A stretch of 64,000 bases of DNA, taken from an uncultured Odoribacter sp. (GTDB lineage: Bacteria > Bacteroidota > Bacteroidia > Bacteroidales > Marinifilaceae). The position numbers and the translations under genes are program-made. Shown here piece after piece: positions 8,721 through 18,205 of the stretch. The stretch's first letter is position 1. Every line of letters starts with the position of its first letter. The DNA lies in the NCBI GenBank assembly GCA_910588375.1, contig CAJUQA010000007.1, positions 62,001 through 126,000 on the forward strand. Reading direction: 5' to 3'. Below the pieces are notes generated by a model. It was not told where the DNA came from. It was given only the letters and a program-made list of their open reading frames with translations, and made no database searches.

Positions 8721-11195
8721 ATGATTTATCCGGACAATTTCGAAAGCAAAATAAAATTCGACAAAATCCGGCAGTTGATAAAAAAACACTGCCAGAGTGA
8801 AATGGGCAAAGAACTGACCGAAAAGATGCGATTTTCGGACGAGGCGGAGGTAATCCGCCAACAACAGGAAGAAACCGGCGAGTTTATGCGCATTCTGAAA
8901 GAGGAAGAATTTCCCGGTAACACATATGCTGATGCCCGTCCTTTCCTGAACAAAATCCGAATAGAAGGTCTGTTCTTAGAATTACACGAATTAATCACGC
9001 TAAAAAACTCCCTGGAATCCCTGTCAGCTATCGTACGTTTTTTTCATGGGAAACAGGAACAATATCCCCAACTTGCCGATAAAGCGGGATTAATCCGTCT
9101 CTTCCCTTACGTAATGCAACGCCTGGATTCCATCCTATCCAAACACGGAAGCATCAAAGATAACGCTTCTCCCGAACTAGCAGACATCCGACACCAATTG
9201 GTAAAAAAACAAGCCGGTATTTCCAGACGGATGCAAACACTCTTACAACAAGCTCAAAGCGAAGGATGGGCTGAAAAAGAATGTGCAATAGCCATTCGGG
9301 ACGGACGTATGGTCATTCCTGTTCCGGCAGCTTACAAACGAAAAATCAACGGCATCGTACACGACGAGTCGGCCACCAGAAAAACTTCCTACATCGAACC
9401 GGCGGAAATCATTGAAACCAACAATGAAATCCGGGAACTGCAACTGGAAGAAAAAAGAGAAATCAACCGGATTCTGAGAAAATTCGCAGATGACATCCGT
9501 CCTTACATAAACGACCTCATCCCCGCTTACGACTTTATGGCATTTATTGACTTCGTAAAAGCCAAAGCTGCTTTTTCTCTGTCCATTAATGCCATAACTC
9601 CTGCATTTTCTGACAAACCGGAAATACTCTGGTACGAAGCCCGCCACCCACTTCTATATCTATCATTTCAAAACACAGACAAACACCTAATACCTCTAAA
9701 AATAGAAATTAACGAAGAACAGCGCATCATTCTGATATCCGGCCCCAATGCAGGAGGGAAATCCGTCTGCCTGCAAACCTCCGGTCTATTGCAATACATG
9801 TTCCAATGCGGATTGCCCGTACCTGTTAATGAAGCCAGCCGATTCGGAATATTCCGCCACATTCTGATAGACATCGGTGACGAACAGTCGATTGAAAACG
9901 ACTTGAGTACATATAGTTCCCATCTGATTAACATGAAAAACTTTGTACGATACGGAGATGGGAACACCCTCATACTCATCGATGAGTTCGGAACAGGAAC
10001 AGAACCCATGCTGGGTGGCGCGATTGCCGAAGCCATCCTGCATGCCTTAAACCGACAAAACGTAAAAGGTGTCATTACCACCCACTATACCAATTTGAAA
10101 CATTACGCTTCCGCTACTTCCGGAATTGAAAACGGAGCCATGCTTTACGACAATCACCGGATGATGCCTTTATTCGAGCTACAAATAGGGAAACCGGGCT
10201 CTTCCTTTGCTTTCGAGATTGCCAAAAAGATAGGACTTCCCAAAGAAATTCTGGAAGAAGCCGCCGGGAAAATCGGCACCGACCACATCAATTACGACAA
10301 ACACCTGAAAGACATCGCCCGAGATAAGCACTATTGGGAAGAAAAGCGAAAAAAAATACATGAAAATGAAAAACGGCTTGAGGAGGTAATTGAACGCTAC
10401 AGTTACGAGCTCAACGAAGCCTCCCGGCTCAGGAAGGAAATCCTTCACGAAGCCCAGGAAAAAGCCCGCACACTGATTACCGATGCCAACAAAACAATAG
10501 AAAACACCATCCGGAAAATCAAAGAGTGTCAGGCCGAAAAAGAAAAAACCAAAGCCGCCAGGCAAAAATTGGAAGAACAACAAAACAAAATCATGTCAGA
10601 AGAAGAGGAAGAAGAACGCCTGCGCCGGAAAATCGAAAAAATAAAAAGAAGAGAAAACCGCAAATCCCGCAACAATTCATCCGATACCCAAACAGTCAAT
10701 CCTGCTACGCCAACTCTTTCCGCCATACAAAAAGGCGATTTCGTAAAACTGCCCAACCAGGCCACCGGAGAAGTCATGGAAATCAAAGACAAAAAAGCTG
10801 TAATTGCTTTAGGAAATATCCGAACCACTGTTCCTCTACATCATTTACAAAAAATATCAGCCAATCAGGCCAAAAAACAGATGAAACCTTCCACCACCAT
10901 ATCCAATTGGTCCGGTTTCAGAGAAAATCTAAGTCAGAAACGTCTGATGTTCAAACCCGAAATCGACGTCCGGGGCATGCGTGGAGACGAAGCCCTGCAA
11001 AAAGTGACGGCCTTTATTGACGAAGCCGTCATGCTCGACTCAAAAGACCTCAGAATATTACACGGCACAGGTAGCGGAGCCTTGCGACAACTTATCCGCC
11101 AATACCTGAGCACCAATCCTGTAATTGGCTCATATAACGACGAACAAATCCAACTGGGTGGCGCAGGCATCACCGTCATTCACCTGGATATATAG
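8721..11195 (+). CDS. mutS2: MutS2-type endonuclease/ATPase
   Basis: The 824-residue protein has the MutS2 layout. The N-terminal clamp and lever lack MutS mismatch-recognition domain I. The ABC-type ATPase has the P-loop GPNAGGKSVCLQTSG near residue 341 and Walker B LILIDEFGTGTEP. A long basic coiled coil spans about 510-660, and a C-terminal Smr nuclease domain (IDVRGMRGDEAL, then LHGTGSGALR) fills about 745-824. MutS2 is linked to suppression of recombination and, in some bacteria, to rescue of collided ribosomes. Its 3' end overlaps convergent kdsA by 20 bp. Confidence 0.95.
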   Translation: MIYPDNFESKIKFDKIRQLIKKHCQSEMGKELTEKMRFSDEAEVIRQQQEETGEFMRILKEEEFPGNTYADARPFLNKIRIEGLFLELHELITLKNSLESLSAIVRFFHGKQEQYPQLADKAGLIRLFPYVMQRLDSILSKHGSIKDNASPELADIRHQLVKKQAGISRRMQTLLQQAQSEGWAEKECAIAIRDGRMVIPVPAAYKRKINGIVHDESATRKTSYIEPAEIIETNNEIRELQLEEKREINRILRKFADDIRPYINDLIPAYDFMAFIDFVKAKAAFSLSINAITPAFSDKPEILWYEARHPLLYLSFQNTDKHLIPLKIEINEEQRIILISGPNAGGKSVCLQTSGLLQYMFQCGLPVPVNEASRFGIFRHILIDIGDEQSIENDLSTYSSHLINMKNFVRYGDGNTLILIDEFGTGTEPMLGGAIAEAILHALNRQNVKGVITTHYTNLKHYASATSGIENGAMLYDNHRMMPLFELQIGKPGSSFAFEIAKKIGLPKEILEEAAGKIGTDHINYDKHLKDIARDKHYWEEKRKKIHENEKRLEEVIERYSYELNEASRLRKEILHEAQEKARTLITDANKTIENTIRKIKECQAEKEKTKAARQKLEEQQNKIMSEEEEEERLRRKIEKIKRRENRKSRNNSSDTQTVNPATPTLSAIQKGDFVKLPNQATGEVMEIKDKKAVIALGNIRTTVPLHHLQKISANQAKKQMKPSTTISNWSGFRENLSQKRLMFKPEIDVRGMRGDEALQKVTAFIDEAVMLDSKDLRILHGTGSGALRQLIRQYLSTNPVIGSYNDEQIQLGGAGITVIHLDI

Positions 11196-11991
11196 CCTTC
11201 CGGATTCTCACCAACTTCTCCAACAAATCGTCCATCAAATCCAGCCGCAACATATTAGCCCCGTCCGATTTGGCATGGGCTGGATCCATATGAGTCTCTA
11301 TAAACAATCCGTCAGCCCCGACTGCTATTCCTGCTTTCGCTATGGTTTCAATCAAAGCCGGCTGTCCTCCCGTCACACCGCAAGCTTGGTTAGGCTGCTG
11401 CAAAGAATGCGTGGCATCCACCACCACCGGACACTTACACTCTTGCTGCATTATTTTTATACCCCGATAATCCACCACCAAATCCTGATATCCGAAAGTC
11501 GTTCCCCGTTCCGTCACCATCACATCCGGATTATCCGATTCCCTAATCTTTTCCACAGCAAAGCGCATTGCCTCTGGAGAAAGAAACTGTCCTTTCTTCA
11601 CATTCACCACACGCCCCGTCCGGGCAGCAGCTACCAATAAATCAGTCTGTCGGCATAGAAAAGCCGGAATCTGTAACACATCCACATATTCCGCCGCCAT
11701 AACGGCATCCTCCGGACTATGAACATCGGTCACCACCGGAATCTGAAATTCCTTTCTGACCTTAGCCAATATCTCCAAAGCCTTAATATCCCCTATTCCC
11801 GTAAAAGAATCCAAACGAGAACGGTTAGCTTTCTTAAACGACCCCTTAAAAACATAAGGGATTCCCAATTTGCTTGTCAATTCCGACACATGTCCGGCTA
11901 TTTTAAAGGCCATTTCCTCCCCTTCAATCACACAGGGACCCGCCAACAAAAAAAACATATCGGAATTTGTAATCTTTTCCATTATATTCAT
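11176..11991 (-). CDS. kdsA: 3-deoxy-8-phosphooctulonate synthase (Kdo-8-P synthase)
   Basis: The enzyme condenses phosphoenolpyruvate with arabinose 5-phosphate to give Kdo-8-phosphate for LPS inner core. The 271-residue TIM barrel has LLAGPCVIEG, FKGSFKKANRSR and ETHMDPAHAKSDGANM. The Cys in AGPCVIE is the ligand found in metal-dependent (class II) KdsA, where the metal-independent E. coli type has Asn. The metal-dependent class is therefore likely. The end overlaps mutS2 by 20 bp, tail to tail. It lies 26 bp downstream of rarA and may share its transcript. Confidence 0.96.
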   Translation of the reverse strand: MNIMEKITNSDMFFLLAGPCVIEGEEMAFKIAGHVSELTSKLGIPYVFKGSFKKANRSRLDSFTGIGDIKALEILAKVRKEFQIPVVTDVHSPEDAVMAAEYVDVLQIPAFLCRQTDLLVAAARTGRVVNVKKGQFLSPEAMRFAVEKIRESDNPDVMVTERGTTFGYQDLVVDYRGIKIMQQECKCPVVVDATHSLQQPNQACGVTGGQPALIETIAKAGIAVGADGLFIETHMDPAHAKSDGANMLRLDLMDDLLEKLVRIRKAIYPGE

Positions 11992-12017
11992 ACACTATCT
12001 ATTAAAAATCTTCACCA

Positions 12018-13292
12018 TTATTTATATTTTCTTTTCCACCACAACTTTAAACGCTCCGAAATTTTCAACTCCTGGGCATTCTGCTGCGGATGGTAAAACA
12101 CCTTATCCTTCACTTCCTCAGGCATATACTCCTGCTCCACAAAATTTCCAGGGAAATCATGCGCATATTTATAATCTTTTCCATAATTCAACTCCTTCAT
12201 GAGCTTGGTCGGAGCATTTCGCAAATATAAAGGCACCTGTATATTACCCGTCTGTCTCACCAAAGCCATCGCTTCTCCTATCGCCAGATAGGCCGAATTG
12301 CTTTTAGGAGAGGTAGCCAGATAAATCAGACACTCAGCCAAAGGAATACGAGCTTCCGGCATTCCAATTTTATGTACCGCTTCAAAACAGGCATTTGCAA
12401 TCAGCATGGCATTCGGGTTAGCCAACCCTATATCCTCCGAAGCCGAGATAATCAACCGCCGGGCAATAAACTTCGGGTCTTCTCCCCCCTCTAACATCCG
12501 TGCCATATAATAAAGAGCCGCATTCGGATCACTTCCCCGGACAGATTTAATCATCGCCGAAATAATATCATAATGCTGCTCCCCATCCTTATCATACATC
12601 AGCGGATTTTCCTGCAACTCTTTTCTCACCGTCTCATTATCGATAACAATCTCCTCCGAACGCTGAGCCCCCACAACCAAATCCAGAATATTCAAAAGTT
12701 TACGGGCATCCCCTCCGCTAAACGAAATCAACGCCTCTTTCTCCTTTACCGTAATCTTCTTCTCCTTCAAATAGAAATCACGGGTCAAAGCATGGTCTAT
12801 CAACTCTTCCAGATCCGCCTTTTCCAAAGCCTTCAGTACATACACCTGGCAACGCGACAACAACGGCGAAATCACTTCAAATGACGGATTTTCCGTCGTA
12901 GCCCCAATCAATGTCACCGTTCCCTTCTCCACAGCAGCCAACAAGGAATCCTGCTGCGCTTTTGAAAAACGATGAATTTCATCGATAAACAATATCGGAT
13001 TCGGAGTATTGAAAAAACGCTGACTCTCGGCTTTCTGGATCACTTCCCGCACATCCTTCACCCCGGAACTGACAGCACTCAACACATAAAACGGACGCTT
13101 CAACTGCTCGGCAACAATCATCGCTAAAGTAGTCTTACCTACCCCCGGAGGTCCCCACAGGATAAATGACGACACATTGCCTGATTCTATCATTTTCCGG
13201 AGCACCTTCCCTGTCCCCACTAAATGCTTCTGTCCGATATAATCATCCAGTGTTTTCGGCCGCATCCGCTCTGCCAAAGGTTTGTTTTCCAT
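12018..13292 (-). CDS. rarA: Replication-associated recombination protein A (RarA/MgsA AAA+ ATPase)
   Basis: RarA acts at stalled replication forks. From the ATG at 13292 the protein has 424 residues, starting MENKPLAERMRPKTLDDYIG. It has Walker A GPPGVGKTT (residues 47-55), Walker B LFIDEIHRF, the sensor sequence IGATTENPSFEV and the C-terminal tetramerisation region (GSDPNAALYYMARMLEGGEDP). An upstream TTG in the same frame lies inside the promoter -7 box and is therefore rejected as start. kdsA follows 26 bp later. Confidence 0.95.
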   Translation of the reverse strand: MENKPLAERMRPKTLDDYIGQKHLVGTGKVLRKMIESGNVSSFILWGPPGVGKTTLAMIVAEQLKRPFYVLSAVSSGVKDVREVIQKAESQRFFNTPNPILFIDEIHRFSKAQQDSLLAAVEKGTVTLIGATTENPSFEVISPLLSRCQVYVLKALEKADLEELIDHALTRDFYLKEKKITVKEKEALISFSGGDARKLLNILDLVVGAQRSEEIVIDNETVRKELQENPLMYDKDGEQHYDIISAMIKSVRGSDPNAALYYMARMLEGGEDPKFIARRLIISASEDIGLANPNAMLIANACFEAVHKIGMPEARIPLAECLIYLATSPKSNSAYLAIGEAMALVRQTGNIQVPLYLRNAPTKLMKELNYGKDYKYAHDFPGNFVEQEYMPEEVKDKVFYHPQQNAQELKISERLKLWWKRKYK

Positions 13293-13313
13293 AATAAAAA
13301 TCCTTATCCTCGA

Positions 13314-13344
13314 CAAAGATAGTGCAAAGCGAATGCAAAATCAA
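13314..13344 (-). promoter_or_regulatory. Promoter of rarA, near the helicase 3' end
   Basis: On the minus strand there is TTG (13344-13342), a 20-bp spacer and TATCTTTG (13321-13314). The expected start site is about 13307, giving a leader of roughly 15 nt. The boxes lie in the short gap after the helicase stop (13350), so rarA can be transcribed independently. Confidence 0.7.
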
Positions 13345-13349
13345 GCCTG

Positions 13350-15470
13350 TCAGGTGTCCAATTTTATCCCGCGAAACTCATCCACCATTTCTAACAAAGA
13401 GCTTCCGTACTTTTCAATCACCTTTTTCCCGATACCGGGAATTTTCAACAATTCCCTGCTATCGGCAGGCAGCGTATTGCAAATCCCCAACAAAGCTTTC
13501 TGCTGCAACACCGTATAAACAGGCAATTTCAGTTTGTCAGCCTGCCGTTTCCGCCATTCACACAATTTTCCATACAATGCGGGATGTAAAATATCCGTAG
13601 AAACATTTATTTTCTCCTGTCGCTTATGTCCCGGCAAAATCGCCTTATCCAACACAGCTTCAGCACGGCTCTTCAAATAGGCGACCGGAGAAAATCCCTC
13701 TGCTACCGATTCAAGCACCCGTATTTTGACCTGGAACTCCTGGAACAACCGACTCATAGCTTCTTCGAGCAGTTTCCGGACCTCTCTACTATCAGTTTCC
13801 GGATAAGCAGCATCACATACCGCCATCCGAAACTTTTCCATCTCCTCCCGAAAATAAACCACTCCCTTAGCGATTCTCTCCTTTATCACCTCATCCTTTT
13901 CATAATCGGCAGAAGCCATCAATAAACGCTGCAACTGTACTTTGAAACGCTCTCCCACTTCCGTCAACCGTTCATGACTTTCTTCGCGCATCTCCCGGTA
14001 AAAGCGACTCAACTCCGGATACAACCGATACAAATATTTTCCATAAATCCAAGTTACCCGCTGTATACTTTTCCACACAGAAATGAAGTCAAATAACTCC
14101 GTAACCAACTGAATATAATACTTTTTCTTCTCCTCTTCCAATTCATCCCTGCCCGGCTGATTACGCTCTACCTTCTGTATAAAACTCCGCACCACTCGGT
14201 CATGAATCACAACTCCGTTTTTCAAAGGCGAACTCAACACCAAACCTTCCAAAGACTTACAACGGCTCAAAGCCACATACACCTGCCCATGGGTAAAGGC
14301 AGCCCCCACATCAATGACCGCACGTTCAAATGTAAGTCCCTGACTCTTATGAATCGTAATTGCCCAAGCCGTTTTCAAAGGATATTGAACAAACCTTCCC
14401 TCAACGGTCTCTCGTATTTCCTTTGTTTCCGGATTTATGGCATAACGGGTATTCAACCACTCCTCCCTATTCACGGCAATAGGCTTTGAGTCCCCCTTGC
14501 ATTGTACTTGTACATAATCTGTCGCGATAGAAACGATACGGCCTATTTTTCCGTTATAATATCTTTTCTCCCCGGAAGAATCATTTTTTACAAACATCAC
14601 CTGAGCCCCTCTTTTCAATACCAATTTCTCGTCAGTAGGAAACAAATAAGCCGGGAACTCCCCCTCCAGTTGTGCCGGGAAAGTATAACTCCTGTCATCT
14701 ATCTCATCTAATTTACGGGTATTAATTAACTGAGCCCGGGCATTGTGAGTCGTCAAAACAATATATCCCTCCTCCTCCGAAGGTCTGAAATCCGGTATAT
14801 ACCGCCGGTTCAATGCGGATATACTCTCCTCGTCCATTTGATTATCACGGATTTTATTCAATAAATGAACAAATCTTTCATCAGCCTGCCTATAAACATG
14901 TGTCAATTCGATACTCACATAACGGGTCTGTTGCAACGCCACACTATCAAAGAAAAAAGGCGATTGATATACCTCTTTCAACAATTCCCATTCTTCCTCT
15001 TTTACAACAGGAGCCAATTGTTGCACATCCCCAATCAACAAAAGTTGCACTCCGCCGAAAGGCTTATCCCCTCCCCGGTAGCGACACAGCAAATCGCTCA
15101 CTGCATCCAGCAAATCCGCCCGAACCATACTGACTTCATCAATCACCAATAAATCCAGCGTCTTGATAATATTGATTTTTTCCCGACTAAACTTATTGCT
15201 GAATCCTCCGGCATTTTTCCGTACAGTTGTTCCCATTCCAGGAAAATAAGGACCAAAAGGCAACTGAAAAAAAGAATGAATAGTTACCCCACCGGCATTG
15301 ATGGCAGCAACTCCCGTCGGAGCGACAACGATCATTCTCTTCGGGGACATTGTTTTCAAACTACGCAAAAAAGTAGTTTTTCCGGTTCCCGCCTTACCCG
15401 TCAAAAACAAATTTGTACCCGTATAACACAGAAAATGATGCGCAAGTTCCCATTGAGCATTTCTTTCCAT
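13350..15470 (-). CDS. Pif1/RecD-like DNA helicase with C-terminal HRDC domain
   Basis: From the ATG at 15470 the protein has 706 residues. It has Walker A LTGKAGTGKTTFL (residues 23-35), Walker B LVIDEVSMV, the SF1B motif GDVQQLAPV and a UvrD/RecD-type C-terminal motif AITIHKSQGLTFERAVIDV. The last 70 residues form an HRDC-type helical domain (LPADSRELLKIPGIGKKVIE) that usually binds nucleic acid. A DNA-repair or recombination helicase role is inferred from the fold. The upstream TTG candidate at 15500 overlaps the promoter -7 box and is rejected. Confidence 0.85.
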   Translation of the reverse strand: MERNAQWELAHHFLCYTGTNLFLTGKAGTGKTTFLRSLKTMSPKRMIVVAPTGVAAINAGGVTIHSFFQLPFGPYFPGMGTTVRKNAGGFSNKFSREKINIIKTLDLLVIDEVSMVRADLLDAVSDLLCRYRGGDKPFGGVQLLLIGDVQQLAPVVKEEEWELLKEVYQSPFFFDSVALQQTRYVSIELTHVYRQADERFVHLLNKIRDNQMDEESISALNRRYIPDFRPSEEEGYIVLTTHNARAQLINTRKLDEIDDRSYTFPAQLEGEFPAYLFPTDEKLVLKRGAQVMFVKNDSSGEKRYYNGKIGRIVSIATDYVQVQCKGDSKPIAVNREEWLNTRYAINPETKEIRETVEGRFVQYPLKTAWAITIHKSQGLTFERAVIDVGAAFTHGQVYVALSRCKSLEGLVLSSPLKNGVVIHDRVVRSFIQKVERNQPGRDELEEEKKKYYIQLVTELFDFISVWKSIQRVTWIYGKYLYRLYPELSRFYREMREESHERLTEVGERFKVQLQRLLMASADYEKDEVIKERIAKGVVYFREEMEKFRMAVCDAAYPETDSREVRKLLEEAMSRLFQEFQVKIRVLESVAEGFSPVAYLKSRAEAVLDKAILPGHKRQEKINVSTDILHPALYGKLCEWRKRQADKLKLPVYTVLQQKALLGICNTLPADSRELLKIPGIGKKVIEKYGSSLLEMVDEFRGIKLDT

Positions 15471-15497
15471 ATCCTTATGACACACATTAACACCTAA

Positions 15498-15505
15498 CAA
15501 AGATA
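15498..15505 (-). promoter_or_regulatory. Promoter -7 element of the helicase
   Basis: On the minus strand this reads TATCTTTG, an exact TAnnTTTG match 28 bp before the helicase ATG. The initiation site would fall near 15491. No convincing -33 box was found. Confidence 0.6.
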
Positions 15506-15521
15506 AAATAAAATACCCAAA

Positions 15522-15541
15522 AATCCCTATAAATAGGGATT
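15522..15541. promoter_or_regulatory. 9-2-9 palindrome, candidate operator of the hemerythrin/LuxR operon
   Basis: AATCCCTATAAATAGGGATT consists of two perfect 9-bp inverted arms separated by AA. It contains a 7-2-7 core (TCCCTAT-AA-ATAGGGA), the geometry used by NarL/FixJ-type regulators. It lies in the divergent region and abuts the -33 box (TTG 15540-15542) of the operon, which encodes a LuxR-type protein. Binding is an inference. Confidence 0.5.
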
Positions 15542-15570
15542 GCAGATTTCATTTCCTTAGCTTATCTTAG
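15540..15570 (+). promoter_or_regulatory. Probable promoter of the hemerythrin/LuxR operon
   Basis: TTG (15540-15542), a 20-bp spacer and TATCTTAG (15563-15570) match 7 of 8 positions of the -7 element. The predicted leader is about 17 nt before the ATG at 15594. The -33 box overlaps the right arm of the palindrome. Confidence 0.5.
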
Positions 15571-15593
15571 AGTCCTCAACCAAAAAAGAAAGC

Positions 15594-16289
15594 ATGGATT
15601 CATTTCTCTTCACGCCCCAAATGAAACTGGCCGACCTAATCCATACGGATTACAGATTATTACTGTTACTCCCCCGTTTCGGACTCAACTTGGGATTCGG
15701 CGACAAATCCGTACAGGAATGTTGCAAGCAGCATCAGATTTCAGATAAACTGTTCGTCATGATCTGCAATGTATACACCTCCAGCCATTACCTCCCAAGT
15801 GAAGAGGAACTCGCTCAAGTGGACATCAACCAGCTATTGTCATACCTGAAAAGATCTCATTCATACTATTTAGACAACCGCCTCCTCACGATACAAAACC
15901 AACTGGCCGTCATCTCCGAACACGAAGGCATACAACAACAAAAAATATTAAACCGTTTTTTTGAAGAATACAAAAAAGAAGTGATTCACCATTTCGAATA
16001 CGAAGAAAACACGGTTTTCCCTTACATTTCAGCAATGAAAACAGGAACAAACCGAACCGGCTATTCCATTGAAATCTTCGAACAGAATCACACCAACATC
16101 GAAGACAAACTGAACGACCTGAAAAATATCGTTATCAAATATCTGCCGGACACAGCACTATTATTGGAAAAAACCAATATGCTATTTAATATTTTTTCTT
16201 TGGAAGAAGACCTTTGCAAACATACGCTCATTGAAGACAAAATACTGATACCCTTGGTTCAAAAACAGGAAAAACGTTATGGCAAATAA
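15594..16289 (+). CDS. Hemerythrin-like RIC/ScdA family protein
   Basis: The 231-residue length matches RIC (YtfE/ScdA) di-iron proteins that repair iron-sulfur clusters or handle NO after nitrosative and oxidative stress. The diiron ligand pattern is visible at H89 (YLKRSHSYYLD), H132/H133 and E137 (IHHFEYEEN), H166 (EQNHTNIE), and H210 and E214 (CKHTLIED). The N-terminal ScdA_N-like part normally carries a CCGG cysteine pair. Here that site reads GFGDK and only a later CC (43-44) remains. The stop overlaps the start of the LuxR-type gene by 11 bp, so the two are translationally coupled. A redox or NO sensor role paired with the regulator is inferred. Confidence 0.75.
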   Translation: MDSFLFTPQMKLADLIHTDYRLLLLLPRFGLNLGFGDKSVQECCKQHQISDKLFVMICNVYTSSHYLPSEEELAQVDINQLLSYLKRSHSYYLDNRLLTIQNQLAVISEHEGIQQQKILNRFFEEYKKEVIHHFEYEENTVFPYISAMKTGTNRTGYSIEIFEQNHTNIEDKLNDLKNIVIKYLPDTALLLEKTNMLFNIFSLEEDLCKHTLIEDKILIPLVQKQEKRYGK

Positions 16290-16881
16290 AAAATACAAAA
16301 TCATCCTGATCGAACCTTCCGACATCATTACAGCAGGCTTACAGGAATTAATAAAACCTTATAAAGAACTGGAAATTATATCGGTATTTGCCGACTGTGA
16401 TCATTACACCGACCACATTCACCGTCTACACCCGGATATTCTTATCATAAACCCGTCAGTCGTGGATTTCAAACACCGGCATTGCCTGGAAAGCATCTTT
16501 GACAACACCGAGCAATGCAAACGAATCGCTTTAATCTACCAATACATCGAACCGGAAGCTTTAAAATATTACCACGCCACCATTGACATTCGGGAACATC
16601 GGGATAAAATTATCAAAAAGCTGCAACAGCTTGTACATACTACAACTACTGAAACGGAACAAACAGAAACAAACGAACTATCCGATAGGGAAAAAGAAAT
16701 CCTGATCTCTGTCGCCAAAGGCAGAATCAACAAAGAAATCGCAGAAGAACATCATATCTCCATCCATACGGTAATTACCCACCGCAAAAACATTATCCGG
16801 AAAACGGGAATCAAATCGGTTGCCGGCCTGACAGTTTATGCATTACTTAATAATCTAATTGATATGAGTGAAGTGGAATAA
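16279..16881 (+). CDS. LuxR/NarL-family regulator with a degenerate receiver domain
   Basis: The protein has 200 residues. Residues 1-115 have a CheY-like receiver pattern (KIILIEPSDIITAGLQEL, HPDILIINPSV), but the phosphoacceptor Asp position at the end of strand 3 is Asn58. Phosphorylation by a histidine kinase is therefore unlikely. The C-terminal LuxR helix-turn-helix is intact (ELSDREKEILISVAKGRINKEIAEE, SIHTVITHRKNIIRKTG). It overlaps the hemerythrin gene by 11 bp. A pseudo-receiver that takes its signal from the diiron protein is an inference from this coupling. Confidence 0.8.
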   Translation: MANKKYKIILIEPSDIITAGLQELIKPYKELEIISVFADCDHYTDHIHRLHPDILIINPSVVDFKHRHCLESIFDNTEQCKRIALIYQYIEPEALKYYHATIDIREHRDKIIKKLQQLVHTTTTETEQTETNELSDREKEILISVAKGRINKEIAEEHHISIHTVITHRKNIIRKTGIKSVAGLTVYALLNNLIDMSEVE

Positions 16882-16911
16882 TCCCTTTTACAGATGAAAA
16901 CATCAATAAAA

Positions 16912-17916
16912 TCAGCTATCCAGATAATCTTCCCTGAAAATCTCCACACACAGAATAAACAGAGCCAACATCAAAGGTCCGAATATCACGCCCATAAAAC
17001 CAAATAAGGACAAGCCAATAACCACTCCAAAAATCGTAATCAACGGATGAGTATCCGCCATCTTTTTCTGAAGCAATCCACGTACCAGATTATCCACATT
17101 CCCGATTACAACAAGTGCATAAACAGCCAATCCGATTCCATTTCCCCAATGGCCTGTCGCCCCTAGATACAAAACCAAAGGAATCCAAACCAATCCAGTT
17201 CCTATAATCGGAATAATCGTGGCAAAGCAGGAAAGCACTCCCCAGAAAAATGCTCCGAATACTCCAAAAAGATAATACCCTAAAAAAGCTGCAATTCCTT
17301 GAATTATAGCCAACAAAGGAACTCCAATAGCATTGGAACGGACCACCATATGAAACTCTCTCAACACATCCTTTTTATTTTCCCGGTTAAAAGGCAGAAT
17401 ACCATTAATATATTTTTCCATTTTCTTACCACCTATCAGCATAAAATACAAAACAAAAAGCAATACCAACACGTTAATGGCAAAATTGGTAATTCCTTCC
17501 ATCAGCATCTGCCCCACCCGCGGCAAAGTTGCTACAATCGTATTAACATTTCCTTTACTTAGCAATTCATACCCCGTTTTTAAGCGAATCCAATCCGCCA
17601 CATGCTCTATCCCGTCCATCAGATTTTTGGGATCCAGATTTATCGCCTGTAACTTGGAAATCATCATCCATACCACACAGGACAAAGGTATCAGAAAAAT
17701 AAGAACAGTCTCACAAAGCAACAATATAGCCATAAAACTGCGCTTCATGCGTTTCCGATCCGTCAGCCATATCATTTGAGGACGCAACAATATATATACA
17801 GTCAATGCTCCGAGAATACCACCCAAAAAAGGAGTAATTTTCAAAAATATCAATACTCCAAGCAACAATATAATTACAATCAGCGAATATTTCCAATACT
17901 GTTCTTTCATTGACAT
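16912..17916 (-). CDS. AI-2E family membrane permease
   Basis: The 334-residue polytopic membrane protein has about eight hydrophobic segments. The conserved C-terminal region of the AI-2E (PerM/YdiK/TqsA) family is present: AFFWGVLSCFATIIPIIGTG, followed by GNVDNLVRGLLQKK and HPLITIFGVVIGLSLFG. Members export small molecules or drive Na+/H+ exchange. The substrate cannot be read from sequence. It faces the LuxR-type gene tail to tail with a 30-bp gap and has no obvious consensus promoter. Confidence 0.88.
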   Translation of the reverse strand: MSMKEQYWKYSLIVIILLLGVLIFLKITPFLGGILGALTVYILLRPQMIWLTDRKRMKRSFMAILLLCETVLIFLIPLSCVVWMMISKLQAINLDPKNLMDGIEHVADWIRLKTGYELLSKGNVNTIVATLPRVGQMLMEGITNFAINVLVLLFVLYFMLIGGKKMEKYINGILPFNRENKKDVLREFHMVVRSNAIGVPLLAIIQGIAAFLGYYLFGVFGAFFWGVLSCFATIIPIIGTGLVWIPLVLYLGATGHWGNGIGLAVYALVVIGNVDNLVRGLLQKKMADTHPLITIFGVVIGLSLFGFMGVIFGPLMLALFILCVEIFREDYLDS

Positions 17917-18205
17917 ATCCCGACTCTTTTAATTCACTTTCACCTCCGAATTTCTATTCACACCTGCATAACGTAATCCACCGGGAAAAGTTTATATATC
18001 CTCCGCTATAATCGAATTTTCACCTCTTTTCCAAATAGTAACACTTCACAAGAGAGTATAACATTATTTTTTCATTATCAATATCTTATAAAAAAATCCC
18101 TGTAACATCCCCTATCCTATGTCGTAAATTATACAGAAATCAAACCACTATGAAAAACAACTTTAGGAATAAAAAAACAATTACTAATCACTTAAATCTA
18201 ACAGT
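17917..18205. other. Upstream region between AI-2E permease and manganese catalase
   Basis: This 289-bp AT-rich divergent region holds no ORF worth calling and no exact TAnnTTTG element on either strand near the starts. Regulation of both genes is therefore unresolved. Confidence 0.5.

Noticed and set aside
13293..13316. TTG start of rarA at 13316
   Set aside because: The codon is part of the promoter -7 box TATCTTTG, so it would lie upstream of the transcript start.
15471..15500. TTG start of the helicase at 15500
   Set aside because: Same reason: it is the TTG of the TATCTTTG box; the ATG at 15470 starts the conserved sequence.
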